64,000 nt of DNA from Panulirus ornatus. Taxonomy: Eukaryota > Arthropoda > Malacostraca > Decapoda > Palinuridae. The stretch is taken from NCBI RefSeq assembly GCF_036320965.1, contig NC_092232.1, positions 52,388,982 through 52,452,981 of the forward strand. Reading direction: 5' to 3'. Both the position numbers and the translations under genes were made by a program. The notes under the pieces are model-generated. The model was given only the letters and a program-made list of their open reading frames with translations, was not told the origin of the DNA and did not search any database. The number at the start of each line of letters is the position of its first letter. The first letter of the stretch is position 1. Of this stretch, positions 1 to 11,015 are shown in pieces.

Positions 1-837
1 AAATGCTACAATACTTATGACCTGCTCTGACCCAACCCTGCAAGCTTCTTACCCTACATATGGGTATATACTCCAGTTCAACCTCATCCTCCACCCCTTG
101 TTGATCTTCCATAATCTCCACAAGAGGGCTGGAGCTCCTATAACCTTTCAAGGAAAGGGGACCTCCCCCAGATCCCTCATCTTCCTCTGCATCCCTCACT
201 CTTTCTTTCTTGTATGGGAGGAAGTAGTCATCATCGGGTGAGGAGAAGTTCTATGCAGCAACATGACAGGGATTAGGGATTAGCTATTAGTGGGTTACTG
301 AGCTAAGCAAAAGGATACAACAAATTGCCACAAATTGTGTATGACAGATTACCATATCATTCCTTAATACCAAATACTGTAATATCTTATGAATGACTCA
401 TTTATTCAGCAAATCATACATGAACGGCAGTACAACATCCTTAATTGACATACACTGTATAATCGGTGATCTGGCCATACACACTAATAAATGGTGACAA
501 TGAAGGGAATACATCAGTTTACAGAATTAAATTTTTAACTGCTAAGGTAGACAGCCATCAAAAACTTCCTCTTCTAAGTGCACCATTAGCACATTTGCTG
601 TATTCTATTCTGATTTATGCACAAGCCATTCAAATGATTTTACTGTGGAAAACAGGCAGGGAATTCTAATATGGGTGTTAAAATTTTGAAGTTAGTTTTC
701 ATGTAAACGGTGTATCTCTTAAAATGTTACTAATCATGGTTTTTACATTTCTGGTATATTACATGGGTTGTAACTGGCATACATGTAGAATCATACAGAA
801 AGTGGCCATATTAGTACTAGCAATAAATGAACTGGGT
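1..837. other. Unassigned AT-rich DNA
   Basis: No coding frame, RNA gene or repeat could be supported here. Short open frames (74 and 67 codons) show no recognisable motif and no splice context. It lies downstream of the last cadherin exon seen, in the direction of minus-strand transcription, so it may be further intron. Confidence 0.4.
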
Positions 838-1265
838 CTATGACTTTACCCATGCTTTGGCCACAATTATACCCTCAAATGCCACATTACTTACCTTTGC
901 ATTTAAATCTCCCATCACTAATACCCAGTCTTGTGCACCAAAACTGTTGACACACTCACTCAGCTGTTCCCAAAACACTTGCCTCTCATGATCTTTCTTC
1001 TCATTGCCGGGTGCATAAGCATCATTAATCACCAAACTCTTGCCATCCACTTTCAGTTTTACCCGCGTCACTCTAGAATTTACTTCCTTACACTGTCACA
1101 CACTCCCACGACTCCTGCTTCAGGAATAATGCCACTCCTTTCTTAGCTCTTGTCCTCTCTCTAACCCCTGACTTTACTCCAATACATTTCTAAACCATTC
1201 TTCCCCTTTACCCTTGAGCTCCATTTCATTCAGATCTAGAACATCCCAGATTCTCTCCTAAAATA
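838..1265 (-). pseudogene. LINE endonuclease (EEP) fragment, decayed
   Basis: A decayed piece of a non-LTR retrotransposon endonuclease of the exonuclease-endonuclease-phosphatase fold, which in intact elements nicks target DNA for target-primed reverse transcription. The minus frame shows the strand signature NDAYAPGN, then QDWVLVMGDLNAKV, whose GDLNAKV is the metal-binding box typical of APE-type LINE endonucleases. Upstream, across a frame change and stop near 1080-1140, the reading continues with a degenerate block resembling KKGVALFLKQ, so the domain is broken by at least one indel and a nonsense codon. The 5' end continues into a head sequence at 1318-1465 that is shared with the short element at 8695-8922. 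It probably belongs to the same RTE/CFDP2-like family as the RT copies at 7.4-13.8 kb, but no copy here joins the two halves. Confidence 0.75.
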
Positions 1266-1317
1266 TACAACCTATCTCTCATCTTTTCTCATCTTGGATA
1301 CATATACACATTCAGAC

Positions 1318-1465
1318 ACTCCAATATGAGCCTTTGGCGAGGACAAGCACTCCCCACTTAGGTCCTCCTGTTTCTTCTTTTAGAAATTGAAATATAAGAA
1401 GGGGAAGGTTTTCAGCCCCTTAAGTCATTTTCTACAACATGTGTGGAATACGGAGATAGAGAAAT
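1318..1465 (-). repeat. Degenerate LINE 5' head sequence
   Basis: Read on the minus strand this directly precedes the endonuclease fragment. It aligns by eye with the body of the short element at 8695-8922: shared landmarks include GTATTCC, GTAGAA, an AAAAGAAG block, CAG with a nearby CC.AGTG.GGA, and CAAAGGCTCA. It is a diverged copy with small indels. The simplest reading is that it is the LINE's 5' untranslated head. Confidence 0.6.
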
Positions 1466-2631
1466 AGTAATAATTTTGAAATCCATCAGATCCATTCACA
1501 AGGATAATTCATTTATTGGGTGAACAATGTAGATATTCCATAAAATCATGTCCTCTAGTAACATAATGCTATAACTTAGAAGTGTTGAAGTTGTGTCTGG
1601 AATCATCTTACATCCTCCACTTCAGGGCTGCTCATCATCCTTTCTGTCTTACTAAAATCTTAAGCTACTGAATCAGACTTTATATCTGTACAAATACCAC
1701 TTATGTATCTCTTTCATTCTAAACTCTTGTCTTCCATATTTTTCTTCATTCTTTGTGCAATCAAACTAATTTTTTTTGGCATACATTAGCATCTAATATA
1801 ACATAAAATTCTGTCTGTAAAGGCAGACTCTGACTTGAAGAAAAAAATAATGGAAACCATCTCATAACCCATCAAAAGTAAGACCCTGCACATACATTTG
1901 TGAAATTTCACCCAACTATGATTCACTAGTCTGTGCAGGCTGAGAATCAATTATCCAAAAACCCAAATGCTTCAAAAACTGACAGTTAACTTTCCAAGCA
2001 ATGTGGGTCTTGCCTAACAGCCTTAACCTTTGCCTACTAAAGCCAGTTAAATGTCAGGACCTGCATTACTCTTTGATATTTCTGCACTTATTTAGTGCAT
2101 TTTGGTAGTGGATTTATTGTGACAATGTCAAAGTAAGAGTTGCAGAAACCCCTCCCTGTTGGTATCCTCACACAGCTTGAATCTCACAGTCTTCTAATTG
2201 ATCTACAGAAGATATTTTAATATCTGATCATCATCCTTGAAAGATTTTGAGTAATCTTATGTAGCTACCCTTGACATATCCATAGCTGTTGACAGGGTGT
2301 GGCACTGGGGTCTCAACTCTTAAGCTCTCTCTTTTGCTTCCCTCCCTGACTTTGCTCCCTCATGTCTTGCTTCTTCTCTGGCCGATTTATCTCTGTGGTT
2401 GTTGATGGATCAGCCTCTACCTTTTCTCCAACTACAATGGTGTCCCTTAAGGTTCTGCCCAGTCTCCTATGCTTTTTCGTCTTTTTAATGATGATTTCCT
2501 TTCTTCCACAAATAACCAATTGCACTCATACAATGATGACCCACAGGTACATTCCTCCATATCCTTCAATCCTGCTGAGCCTTCTATCACTTGATCTGCA
2601 TCTAATTTCAACACAACTTTCCCAATAAACT
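1466..2631. other. Unassigned AT-rich DNA
   Basis: No recognisable gene. Opposed short open frames at 2313-2628 are mutual shadows without motifs. The right edge leads into the jockey-like RT relic. Confidence 0.35.
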
Positions 2632-3340
2632 CAGACTAAGACAGAATATCTCAGTATGATGAAATGTGGTCAAGTTTAATGATTCCAAGACCCAGTTACT
2701 CCCCATCTCTCAAATGAAAACTTCTCATAACGTTCCTCTCTCCCTTGATAGTTCTGTAATTTCACCATTTGAGTCAATGAACATACTTGGTATTACTGTA
2801 ACATCCACTCTACTACATTATGGAAATAGCTAAGTCTGCCTCTAAGAAACTGGGAATCCAGTTTAGATGTTTAAATTCTTTTCTTCTGAACAGATGTCCT
2901 GTTTATAAAGCACTGCTCTCACATCTGGGATGGTTCTAGCTCTGCATCCTCACTTGACAGATTTCACTCGAAGGAACTCCTATTATAAACTTTCCCAAGC
3001 TAAGTTCAAAACTTGGCCCTCTTGCTCTAAACCATAATGTTAGTTGACTTTCTCTCTTCCATAGGTTTTTGCTTCGTAGAACTGGCTGCCAGTGTGCCAC
3101 TAACCAGACCATACAATATTTGGCAAGCAGTTGTGTCCATGATTACTGTGGGCCGTTTTGATGACTGTTTCTTTCCCTATACCTCAAAGCTCTGAAACCC
3201 TCTGAGACCCTTTCATGTCTTTCTCAACACTTCCTCTTCCTCTAAAATTCATAAATACCTTTCCTTGTCAATTCTTTTTCCTTTTTATTAGCCTCTGTAA
3301 ACTTCAATTAAGGCCCAGCCAGGCTGTGGACTTATGCCAG
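2632..3340 (+). pseudogene. Jockey-like LINE reverse transcriptase, 3' part, decayed
   Basis: The three plus frames, joined across indels, read as the thumb/C-terminal part of a jockey-like non-LTR reverse transcriptase. Visible blocks in order are VKFNDSKTQLLPIS (near 2670), FESMNILGITVTST (near 2770), MEIAKSASKKLGIQFRC after a frame change near 2819, and a later block ending LSLFHRFLLRRTG (near 3060). These match the order of the post-palm region in jockey-like elements (FNxSKTQ, then NILGxxIxS, then AKxAxKKLGxLFR). Several stops and frameshifts make it nonfunctional. The last codons and 3' flank were captured in the tandem duplication starting at 3182. The family could equally be another jockey-superfamily clade. 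Confidence 0.65.
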
Positions 3341-4136
3341 TGACCAGAGTCTTAAATAAACGTATTTACAACAAAACTCCAGGTTTAGATCTAATATTTT
3401 TCTCGTACCTTTTTCCTTCTACATACATTTGGGGTACCTCAAATGGGTACCTCAATTAAGATGTTCATTTCGGGGAACTTAATTCATTTCAAAATGTTTG
3501 AGTCATACTGCAATTTACTAGCAAAACAAACTATGGTGGTATGGCTATGTACAAAGAATGTAAGACACAAGATATGCCAAGAAGTATCTGAACTGAACCT
3601 TTGAAGGAAGACATCCAGCAGCCTGAACTGAGGACATCAAAACCTTGCCTGAAATACAGCCTCAAAGCTCTGAAACCCTCTGAGACCCTTTCATGTCTTT
3701 CTCAACACTTCCTCTTCCTCTAAAATTCATAAATACCTTTCCTTGTCAATTCTTTTTCCTTTTTATTAGCCTCTGTAAATTTCAATTAAGGCCCAGCCAG
3801 GCTGTGGACTTATGCCAGTGACCAGAGTCTTAATTAACGTATTTACAACAAAACTCCAGGTTTAGATCTAATATTTTTCTCGTACCTTTTTTCTTCTACA
3901 TACATTTGGGGTACCTCAAATGGGTACCTCAATTAAGATGTTCATTTCGGGGAACTTAATTCATTTCAAAATGTTTGAGTCATACTGCAATTTACTAGCA
4001 AAACAAACTATGGTGGTATGGCTATGTACAAAGAATGTAAGACACAAGATATGCCAAGAAGTATCTGAACTGAACCTTTGAAGGAAGACATCCAGCAGCC
4101 TGAACTGAGGACATCAAAACCTTGCCTGAAATACAG
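3182..4136. repeat. Tandem duplication, two units of about 478 bp
   Basis: Positions 3182-3659 and 3660-4136 are near-identical head-to-tail copies. They differ by only a handful of changes: acttc/atttc near 3300/3780, an AAATAAAC/AATTAAC difference near 3355/3833, and one C/T in a T-rich stretch. The near identity points to a recent event. The unit begins inside the RT relic, so it duplicated the element's end plus flanking sequence. The right copy is followed by an 18-base A run and a 10-base C run (4144-4175). Confidence 0.95.
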
Positions 4137-5612
4137 TGTCCACAAAAAAAAAAAAAAAAAACCTTCCCCCCCCCCACATATTTTCAAAGGCAATACATAG
4201 TTAAGGTTTATTGTGGGTACAAGGATATGATGTTCTCGAGGGGGGAATCATCATACATTTGATGCCTGACAGTAGGGCTTTTCATGGTGTGAGCACTAGT
4301 GACCTGCCTCAGTGTGCCTCAGGCTATCCTTAAGGAATGATGTTCTTTCTTTAGTCTTTTAGGCTGACACTTCATTTTGGGAGTTTTGCTTCAAGGCAGT
4401 GTATTTCTTCCACCTATGCTTCAGTAGAGTTGACTGTTACCTTTCTAAGGAGAAAAAAGCTAAATTCTTTGCTGGAAGCAAGAAAGTGTGGGTATATGTG
4501 AGATGTCTAAGTGCACTTGGTGCTCAGAATGCACAATCCGGCAGCTGCTTCTGCAGCATCTCATCAATGCTTCGCCTCATTCATGGAACCAAAACATGGT
4601 ACAAACATACTTAAAGAACCTTGCCAGTACCATGCCCAGTGGTCTGCAGACGGTAATCAAGACCAAAGGAAAGATGACAAAAGTAATATAATGTAAGTGT
4701 GACATCGCCTTTGATATAATGCATGGGAAAATTGGACTAGGTTTACTTGCTGAACACTGTAAGAGGGAAGACTCTGGAGGAAGCTGAAGAAAAGATTGTG
4801 TGCAAAGATGGGAATGAGTACAGAAGATTAACTGAAAGGTCGGCAAGTAACAGACTAATTAAGTTTACCTGGTGTTTGGTGAAAAGTTAAGAAATTTCAA
4901 TTCATCTAATACATTTCTAAGGTCTGATTCATAACTAAGTAGTAATGACTATACTGAATTATAATAAAAAACATGGAGAACAATCTGTTTTCTTTGAGAA
5001 ACATCAGTAAGTCATAGAATAGGAACAATGCCTTGAGTTTTCACAAAAGTTTTCCAGATACAGTAGTAATCTCAAATTCTCAGTGTGACATTAAACACAA
5101 ACTCAGTGTGACAGTGTGAGATCATGATGTGGTCAACCGTGTATATCTCTAATGTGTGACTGTCATTTCTTGCTAATGATTAGCATCACAAGACATATTT
5201 ACAAAGCACCAGAAGTTATAACGTACACTGCATCTGTACACTATGAAAGTAATCTACACAAGAATGTGATTTTTTACTGCTGATGGACAACATTTACATA
5301 AATATATTTTTCATCAGGTGCACAACCCACATGCTGGATTACCCTCAGAGGGTATAGTATTAGTATTGGGTAAAAAATATGTACAAAAGCCTTCAGAATA
5401 TATTAAAATCATCACCATGTAATGATTGGCATATCGTGTTGCCATTATTATCAACTATCTCAAAATTAATGCAGTCTATTCCTAGTCTAAATCAAAGAGC
5501 TCATATCAACAACATGATGACACTCATCAAATATCACGAGAAAAACATGATTATTCCTAATGACATAAATTTGGGTCTGGAATGTATAAGAATACTGTAC
5601 CGTACTACATAC
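4137..5612. other. Unassigned sequence, probable intron 3' of the cadherin exon
   Basis: Apart from the A18/C10 tract at 4144-4175, nothing definite is seen. A relatively balanced stretch at 4400-4860 has open frames in all three plus frames and one minus frame. None shows a motif, and the frames shadow one another; an old retrogene is possible but unproven. On the minus strand this follows the cadherin exon donor at 5612. Confidence 0.35.
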
Positions 5613-5881
5613 CTGTCCAATAGGCATATCCTCTATATAATCTTTGTCTACACCTGTTCCATCCATCTGTGGGTTCTGATGGGCAATGACAGGCACAAAA
5701 AACTTGTACAATCTTTCTAGGAAAACAGGAGCATGATCATTTTCATCTAACACATTAACAGTGATGTAAGTGGTGGAAGACAAGGTAGTAGATGGGTCTT
5801 GACCATCAGTAATGGTGACTTCAAGTACATGTTCTGCTTGTTTCTCTCGGTCCAGCCGCCTTATTGTGGTACGAATTTCAC
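5613..5881 (-). CDS. Internal exon of a FAT-like giant cadherin
   Basis: The 269-nt exon sits between a minus-strand acceptor (T-rich tract ending TTTTTTAG at 5882-5883) and a donor CAG/GTATGT at 5612. It starts with two bases of a split codon, then 89 codons, ending on a codon boundary. The protein segment carries LDRE at residues 9-12, EHVLEVTITDG, then VNVLDENDHAPVF at 41-53, which is the inter-repeat calcium-binding linker, and continues into the first strand of the next EC repeat (FLERLYKFFVP). It ends IEDMPIGQ, where an EC repeat normally continues with V.A.D.D. EC repeats are extracellular adhesion modules. From memory, the run LDRE..EHVLEVTVTD followed by DENDN and a short FYK.R.P strand is found in vertebrate FAT1 and relatives; a FAT-like gene is therefore favoured over dachsous or flamingo. 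Orthology was not tested. Confidence 0.8.
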
Positions 5882-5883
5882 CT

Positions 5884-7413
5884 AAAAAATAAAAAAAAAC
5901 TATTTACAGCAATACATCTCCATACAAATCAAAACAGCATGTCAAAAACCAGCATGAATACTGTATCCTCAGTCCATGATGATATATGCAAGTGATACGT
6001 TTGTTTATCTGTACATGAACCATATATTATTAAGATTTCTTGCATTCTGCACCAGAGTTGATTATCAAATAGAAATAAAAGTAAATGTTGAACAAAAAAC
6101 TCTCTATCCAAGCAGAGTCCCGTGAGCCAAAGAGAATCTTTAATCTCTGGGGAATTGGCGGCCTCAACTGGACAATGCCAAGATTTAAAATAAATACTGC
6201 TACTCTGGAACAGCACTATTCAAGTGTCTATCTTTGTGTATCCTCCCTACAAGGAACAATAAGATGAATACCAACAATGGTATGTGAAAAAAAACGACTA
6301 TCAAAACAACCAGATCAATTCGGTTGTTGCCTTGATTCTTCATTAGAATAGCATTTCTTCCAGAAACTTTTAACTATATTATATCATAGTTATCCTTACT
6401 GCTAAAGATTAGTTCTGTGACTGATCTGACTGGCTGCGGTAAGCTGCAGTAATCTACTGCCCAATAAATATAATACTAACAAAATACATACACACTGAAG
6501 TAAACCGACAAGCACTAAACGACTGACTTTCCAACACAGTCTTAAACTCCAGCCCACCAGACATACACCCATTAGAAACCACACTCCCTAGACAAACACG
6601 AGTCACTCTTCCGTCTACGCTCTGGAAATCTTCCATCACTACAATACTGCAAACACCATTTAAACATATCCTAAGACCCTTTAACAATGCAACAACCATG
6701 AGGAAGACACCAAGCACTTACTATTCATTTGACCTGCACTCTCTGCACGTATATACACAATCATCAAAGTACTTTAACCTGTGGTCCCGACCGGTGGACA
6801 AGGTCAGCTTCCTGAGTGTTGCAGGAGCCACGTAAAGACCAGAAGGGAATTCTCGGACCGGAGGTAAGTAAAGATGCGCGTCTGCTCAGTACAAACGATA
6901 CACCAGAATGGGGCGTCTGATAAAAAGAGATAATCTATGAGATTTTGAAAGAGAATAAGTGAGGAGTGGTGAATGCAAGGTAAATGGTGTATGGCTTAGT
7001 CAGGGGGTCCGGCGGAGCGGCGGGGAGAGTGGCAGAGTGAGCGATTGTGGGAAGGGGGCGAGTCGAGACGCCTTTTAGGTGAGGGTCAATCACCGAGCCC
7101 TCGACTGGCATTGCTGGAAGAGGGGATTCTTGCCCTCCGCACTATTGCTGCTGCTCACCTCCCACCTCTATGGCCACACGACCCTGGTGTGGGCACAGGG
7201 CGTGGTGCCCTTTGTCAGGCTTCACCAACAGGACAGTCACCTTGCCAGGAGCCCGTCTGCTGAAGTTGCAGCGTCTTGCATCACCACAGATACAATACAG
7301 TGTCAAACTACTGTATCAAATTACAGTGTACAAGTAACGTCAGGAAGGAGTTACAACTCGATACTAAATAACAAGGAACATTTTACGCGGACATGATTAC
7401 TTCAGCGAAAAAG
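5884..7413. other. Unassigned intronic sequence
   Basis: AT-rich to about 6780, then more GC-rich to 7390. Open frames at 7045-7396 overlap one another and have no motif. No repeat family is recognised. The right boundary is the abrupt start of the first LINE copy at 7414. Confidence 0.4.
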
Positions 7414-8149
7414 GTGGATCTGGCAGCGGATGGAACCATGGAAGCGGAAGTGGATCATAGGGTGGGGGAGGGGGCGAAAATTCTGGGAGCCTTGAAGAAT
7501 GTGTGGAAGTCGAGAACATTATCTCGGAAAGCAAAAATGGGTATGTTTGAAGGAATAGTGGTTCCAACAATGTTGTATGGTTGCGAGGCGTGGGCTATGG
7601 ATAGAGTGGTGTGCAGGAGGATGGATGTGCTGGAAATGAGATGTTTGAGGACAATGTGTGGTGTGAGGTGGTTTGATCGAGTAAGTAACGTAAGGGTAAG
7701 AGAGATGTGTGGAAATAAAAAGAGCGTGGTTGAGAGAGCAGAAGAGGGTGTTTTGAAATGGTTTGGGCACATGGAGAGAATGAGTGAGGAAAGATTGACC
7801 AAGAGGATATATGTGTCGGAGGTGGAGGGAACGAGGAGAAGAGGGAGACCAAATTGGAGGTGGAAAGATGGAGTGAAGAAGATTTTGTGTGATCGGGGCC
7901 TGAACATGCAGGAGGGTGAAAGGAGGGCAAGGAATAGAGTGAATTGGAGCGATGTGGTATACCGGGGTTGACGTGCTGTCAGTGGATTGAATCAGGGCAT
8001 GTGAAGCGTCTGGGGTAAACCATGGAAAGCTGTGTAGGTATGTATATTTGCGTGTGTGGACGTATGTATATACATGTGTATGGGGGTGGGTTGGGCCATT
8101 TCTTTCGTCTGTTTCCTTGCGCTACCTCGCAAACGCGGGAGACAGCGAG

Positions 8150-8152
<3 letters not shown>
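7414..8152 (+). pseudogene. RTE-like LINE copy A: RT C-terminus plus short 3' UTR
   Basis: A 5'-truncated insertion that retains the C-terminal region of the reverse transcriptase ORF (codons to the stop at 7969-7971). Landmarks are VVPTMLYGCEAWAMDR, the FDRVSNVRVREMCG block, VLKWFGHMERM and the basic GRPNWRWKDGVKKIL near the end. These are typical of the post-thumb, putative nucleic-acid-binding end of RTE/CFDP2-type LINE proteins. The palm motifs are absent, so it cannot be active. The 180-bp 3' UTR (7972-8152) is the short form and ends with the motif GCGCTACCTCGCAAACGCGG before the (TA)n tail. No target-site duplication is obvious. Confidence 0.85.

Positions 8153-8222
<70 letters not shown>
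8153..8222. repeat. (TA)n tail of LINE copy A
   Basis: About 35 perfect TA units directly after the LINE 3' end. The next element fragment starts immediately at 8223. Confidence 0.98.
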
Positions 8223-8225
<3 letters not shown>

Positions 8226-8629
8226 GCGTCTGGGGTGAACCATGGAAAGTTCTGTGGGGCCTGGATGTGGAAAGGGAGCTGTGGTTTCGGGCACTATTGC
8301 ATGACGGCTAGAGACTGAGTGTGAACGAATGGGGCCTTGTTGTCTTTTCCTAGCGCTACCTCGCACACATGAGGGGGGAGGGGGATGTTATTCCATGTGT
8401 GGCGAGGTGGCGATGGGAATGAATAAAGGCAGTGTGAATTGTGTGCATGTGTATATATGTATGTGTCTGTGTGTGTATATATATGTGTACATTGAGATGT
8501 ATGGGTATGTAGATTTGCGTGTGTGGACGTATATGTATATACATGTGTATGGGGGTGGGTTGGGCCATTTCTTTCGTCTGTTTCCTTGCGCTACCTCGCA
8601 AACGCGGGAGACAGCGACAAAGCAAAATA

Positions 8630-8634
<5 letters not shown>
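8223..8634 (+). mobile_element. LINE copy A2: long 3' UTR only
   Basis: A severely 5'-truncated copy that starts in the 3' UTR (GAAGCGTCTGGGGT) and runs to the same terminal motif. It carries the long form of the UTR: an extra block of roughly 250 bp, including a second related motif CGCTACCTCGCACACATGAG, is present here and in the copy at 12571-13667 but missing from the short-UTR copies. An AATAAA lies near 8423. Confidence 0.8.

Positions 8635-8694
<60 letters not shown>
8635..8694. repeat. (TA)n tail of copy A2
   Basis: About 30 TA units, flanked by slightly imperfect AT-rich sequence on both sides. Confidence 0.97.
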
Positions 8695-8699
<5 letters not shown>

Positions 8700-8918
8700 T
8701 TTATACTATTCGCCATTTCCCGCGTTGGCGTGGTAGCGTTAAGAACAGAAGACTGAGCCTTTCAGGGAATATCCTCACTTGGCTCCCTTCTCTGTTCCTT
8801 CTTTTGGAAAATTAAAAAACGAGAGGGGAGGATTTCCAGCCCCCCGCTCCCTTCCCTTTTAATCGCCTTCTACGACACGCAGGGAATACGTGAGAAGTAT
8901 TCTTTCTCCCCTATCCCC

Positions 8919-8922
<4 letters not shown>
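8695..8922 (-). mobile_element. Short non-autonomous element: LINE head joined to LINE 3' motif
   Basis: Read on the minus strand, this begins after (TA)n with a block matching the LINE head seen at 1318-1465 (CGTATTCCCTGCG, GTAGAAGGCGATTAAAAGGG, AAAAGAAGGAACAGAG, AAAGGCTCAGT). It then ends with CTGTTCTTAACGCTACC..CGCCAACGCGGGA..GGCGAA, which closely resembles the 3' terminal motif of the neighbouring LINE copies. It has no ORF. It is therefore either an internally deleted LINE or a SINE-like element sharing the LINE tail, mobilised by the LINE machinery. Confidence 0.7.

Positions 8923-8996
<74 letters not shown>
8923..8996. repeat. (TA)n tract at the left edge of the inverted LINE copy
   Basis: About 37 TA units between the short element and the inverted LINE segment. 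The last bases (ATAT) are shared with the element sequence at the junction. Confidence 0.97.
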
Positions 8997-8999
<3 letters not shown>

Positions 9000-9720
9000 T
9001 TCTCCAGATCCATAAATGCTACATACAAATCCATTTGCTTTTCTAAGTATTTCTCACATACATTCTTCAAAGCAAACACCTGATCCACACATCCTCTACC
9101 ACTTCTGAAACCACACTGCTCTTCCCCAATCTGATGCTCTGTACATGCCTTCACCCTCTCAATCAATACCCTCCCATACAATTTACCAGGAATACTCAAC
9201 AAACTTATACCTCTGTAATTTGAGCACTCACTCTTATCCCCTTTTCCTTTGTACAATGGCACTATGCACGCATTCCTCCAATCCTCAGGCACCTCACCAT
9301 GAGTCATACATACATTAAATAACCTTACCAACCAGTCAACAATACAGTCACCCCCTTTTTTAATAAATTCCACTGCAATACCATCCAAACCTGCTGCCTT
9401 GCCGGCTTTCATCTTCCGCAAAGCTTTCACTACCTCTTCTCTGTTTACCAAATCGTTTTCCCTAACCCTCTCACTTTGCACACCACCTCGACCAAAACAC
9501 CCTATATCTGCCACTCTATCATCAGACACATTCAACAAACCTTCAAAATACTCACTCCATCTCCTTCTCACATCACCACTACTTGTTATCACCTCCCCAT
9601 TTGCGCCCTTCACTAAAGTTCCCATTTGCTCCCTTGTCTTACGCACTTTATTTACCTCCTTCCAGAACATCTTTTTATTTTCCCTAAAATTTAATGACAC
9701 TCTCTCACCCCAACTCTCAT
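8997..9720 (-). pseudogene. RTE-like LINE copy C, inverted 5' half
   Basis: Minus-strand reading gives the upstream half of the RT domain without a stop: SLNFRENKKMFWKEVNKVRK, then MKAGKAAGLDGI (RT motif 1 region), WRNACIVPLYKGKGDKSECS with NYRGISLLSIPGKLYGRVL (motif 2), [13 protein letters not shown] and finally [10 protein letters not shown] (motif A with its metal-binding Asp). It stops exactly where the sense half (9721 onward) resumes at VDRDALWKV. Only about 7 element bases (GATAGAG) are missing between the two. Together with the right half this is one insertion whose 5' part was inverted, as produced by twin priming. The retained frame is intact, so the insertion is young. Confidence 0.88.
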
Positions 9721-10967
9721 TTGATAGAGATGCTCTGTGGAAGGTATTAAGAATATATGGTGTGGGAGGCAAGTTGTTAGAAGCAGTGAAAAGTTTTTAT
9801 CGAGGATGTAAGGCATGTGTACGTGTAGGAAGAGAGGAAAGTGATTGGTTCTCAGTGAATGTAGGTTTGCGGCAGGGGTGTGTGATGTCTCCATGGTTGT
9901 TTAATTTGTTTATGGATGGGGTTGTTAGGGAGGTAAAGGCAAGAGTTTTGGAAAGAGGGGCAAGTATGAAGTCTGTTGGGGATGAGAGAGCTTGGGAAGT
10001 GAGTCAGTTGTTGTTCGCTGATGATACAGCGCTGGTGGCTGATTCATGTGAGAAACTGCAGAAGCTGGTGACTGAGTTTGGTAAAGTGTGTGGAAGAAGA
10101 AAGTTAAGAGTAAATGTGAATAAGAGCAAGGTTATTAGGTACAGTAGGGTTGAGGGTCAAGTAAATTGGGAGGTGAGTTTGAATGGAGAAAAACTGGAGG
10201 AAGTAAAGTGTTTTAGATATCTGGGAGTGGATCTGTCAGCGGATGGAACCATGGAAGCGGAAGTGGATCATAGGGTGGGGGAGGGGGCGAAAATTCTGGG
10301 AGCCTTGAAGAATGTGTGGAAGTCGAGAACATTATCTCGGAAAGCAAAAATGGGTATGTTTGAAGGAATAGTGGTTCCAACAATGTTGTATGGTTGCGAG
10401 GCGTGGGCTATGGATAGAGTTGTGCGCAGGAGGATGGATGTGCTGGAAATGAGATGTCTGAGGACAATGTGTGGTGTGAGGTGGTTTGATCGAGTAAGTA
10501 ACGTAAGGGTGAGAGAGATGTGTGGAAATAAAAAGAGCGTGGTTGAGAGAGCAGTAGAGGGTGTTTTGAAATGGTTTGGGCACATGGAGAGAATGAGTGA
10601 GGAAAGGTTGACCAAGAGGATATATGTGTCGGAGGTGGAGGGAACGAGGAGAAGAGGGAGACCAAATTGGAGGTGGAAAGATGGAGTGAAAAAGATTTTG
10701 TGTGATCGGGGCCTGAACTTGCAGGAGGGTGAAAGGAGGGCAAGGAATAGAGTGAATTGGAGCAATGTGGTATACCGGGGTTGACGTGCTGTCAGTGGAT
10801 TGAATCAAGACATGTGAAGCGTCTGGGGTAAACCATGGAAAGCTGTGTAGGTATGTATATTTGCATGTGTGGACGTATGTATATACATGTGTATGGGGGG
10901 GGGGTTGGGCCATTTCTTTCGTCTGTTTCCTTGCGCTACCTCGCAAACGCGGGAGACAGCGACAAAG

Positions 10968-10970
<3 letters not shown>
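9721..10970 (+). pseudogene. RTE-like LINE copy C, sense 3' half plus 3' UTR
   Basis: The sense half runs in one open frame from VDRDALWKVLRIYG to the stop at 10782-10784. It contains RT motif B (GLRQGCVMSPWLFNLFMDG), the catalytic FADD box (codons 10014-10025), the thumb, and the C-terminal blocks LYGCEAWAMDR, VLKWFGHMERM and GRPNWRWKDGVKKIL. The short 3' UTR form follows, ending in the shared CGCTACCTCGC motif near 10935. No internal stop is seen, so only the inversion and the missing N-terminal endonuclease break the element. Any long plus frame that begins left of 9721 reads antisense of the inverted half and is not real. Confidence 0.9.

Positions 10971-11015
<45 letters not shown>
10971..11015. 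repeat. A31 plus (TA)7 tail of copy C
   Basis: A run of about 31 A followed by seven TA units. The next LINE copy begins at 11016 with microhomology (TATAA) to its own sequence. Confidence 0.95.

Noticed and set aside
8022..8736. Frames containing long Tyr-Ile repeats
   Set aside because: Translations of (TA)n tails plus LINE 3' UTR.
9399..9720. N-terminal part of the 461-codon plus frame
   Set aside because: It is the antisense of the inverted LINE half; only the part from 9721 onward is sense RT.
9721..9772. N-terminal part of the 300-codon minus frame
   Set aside because: It reads antisense of the sense LINE half across the inversion junction.
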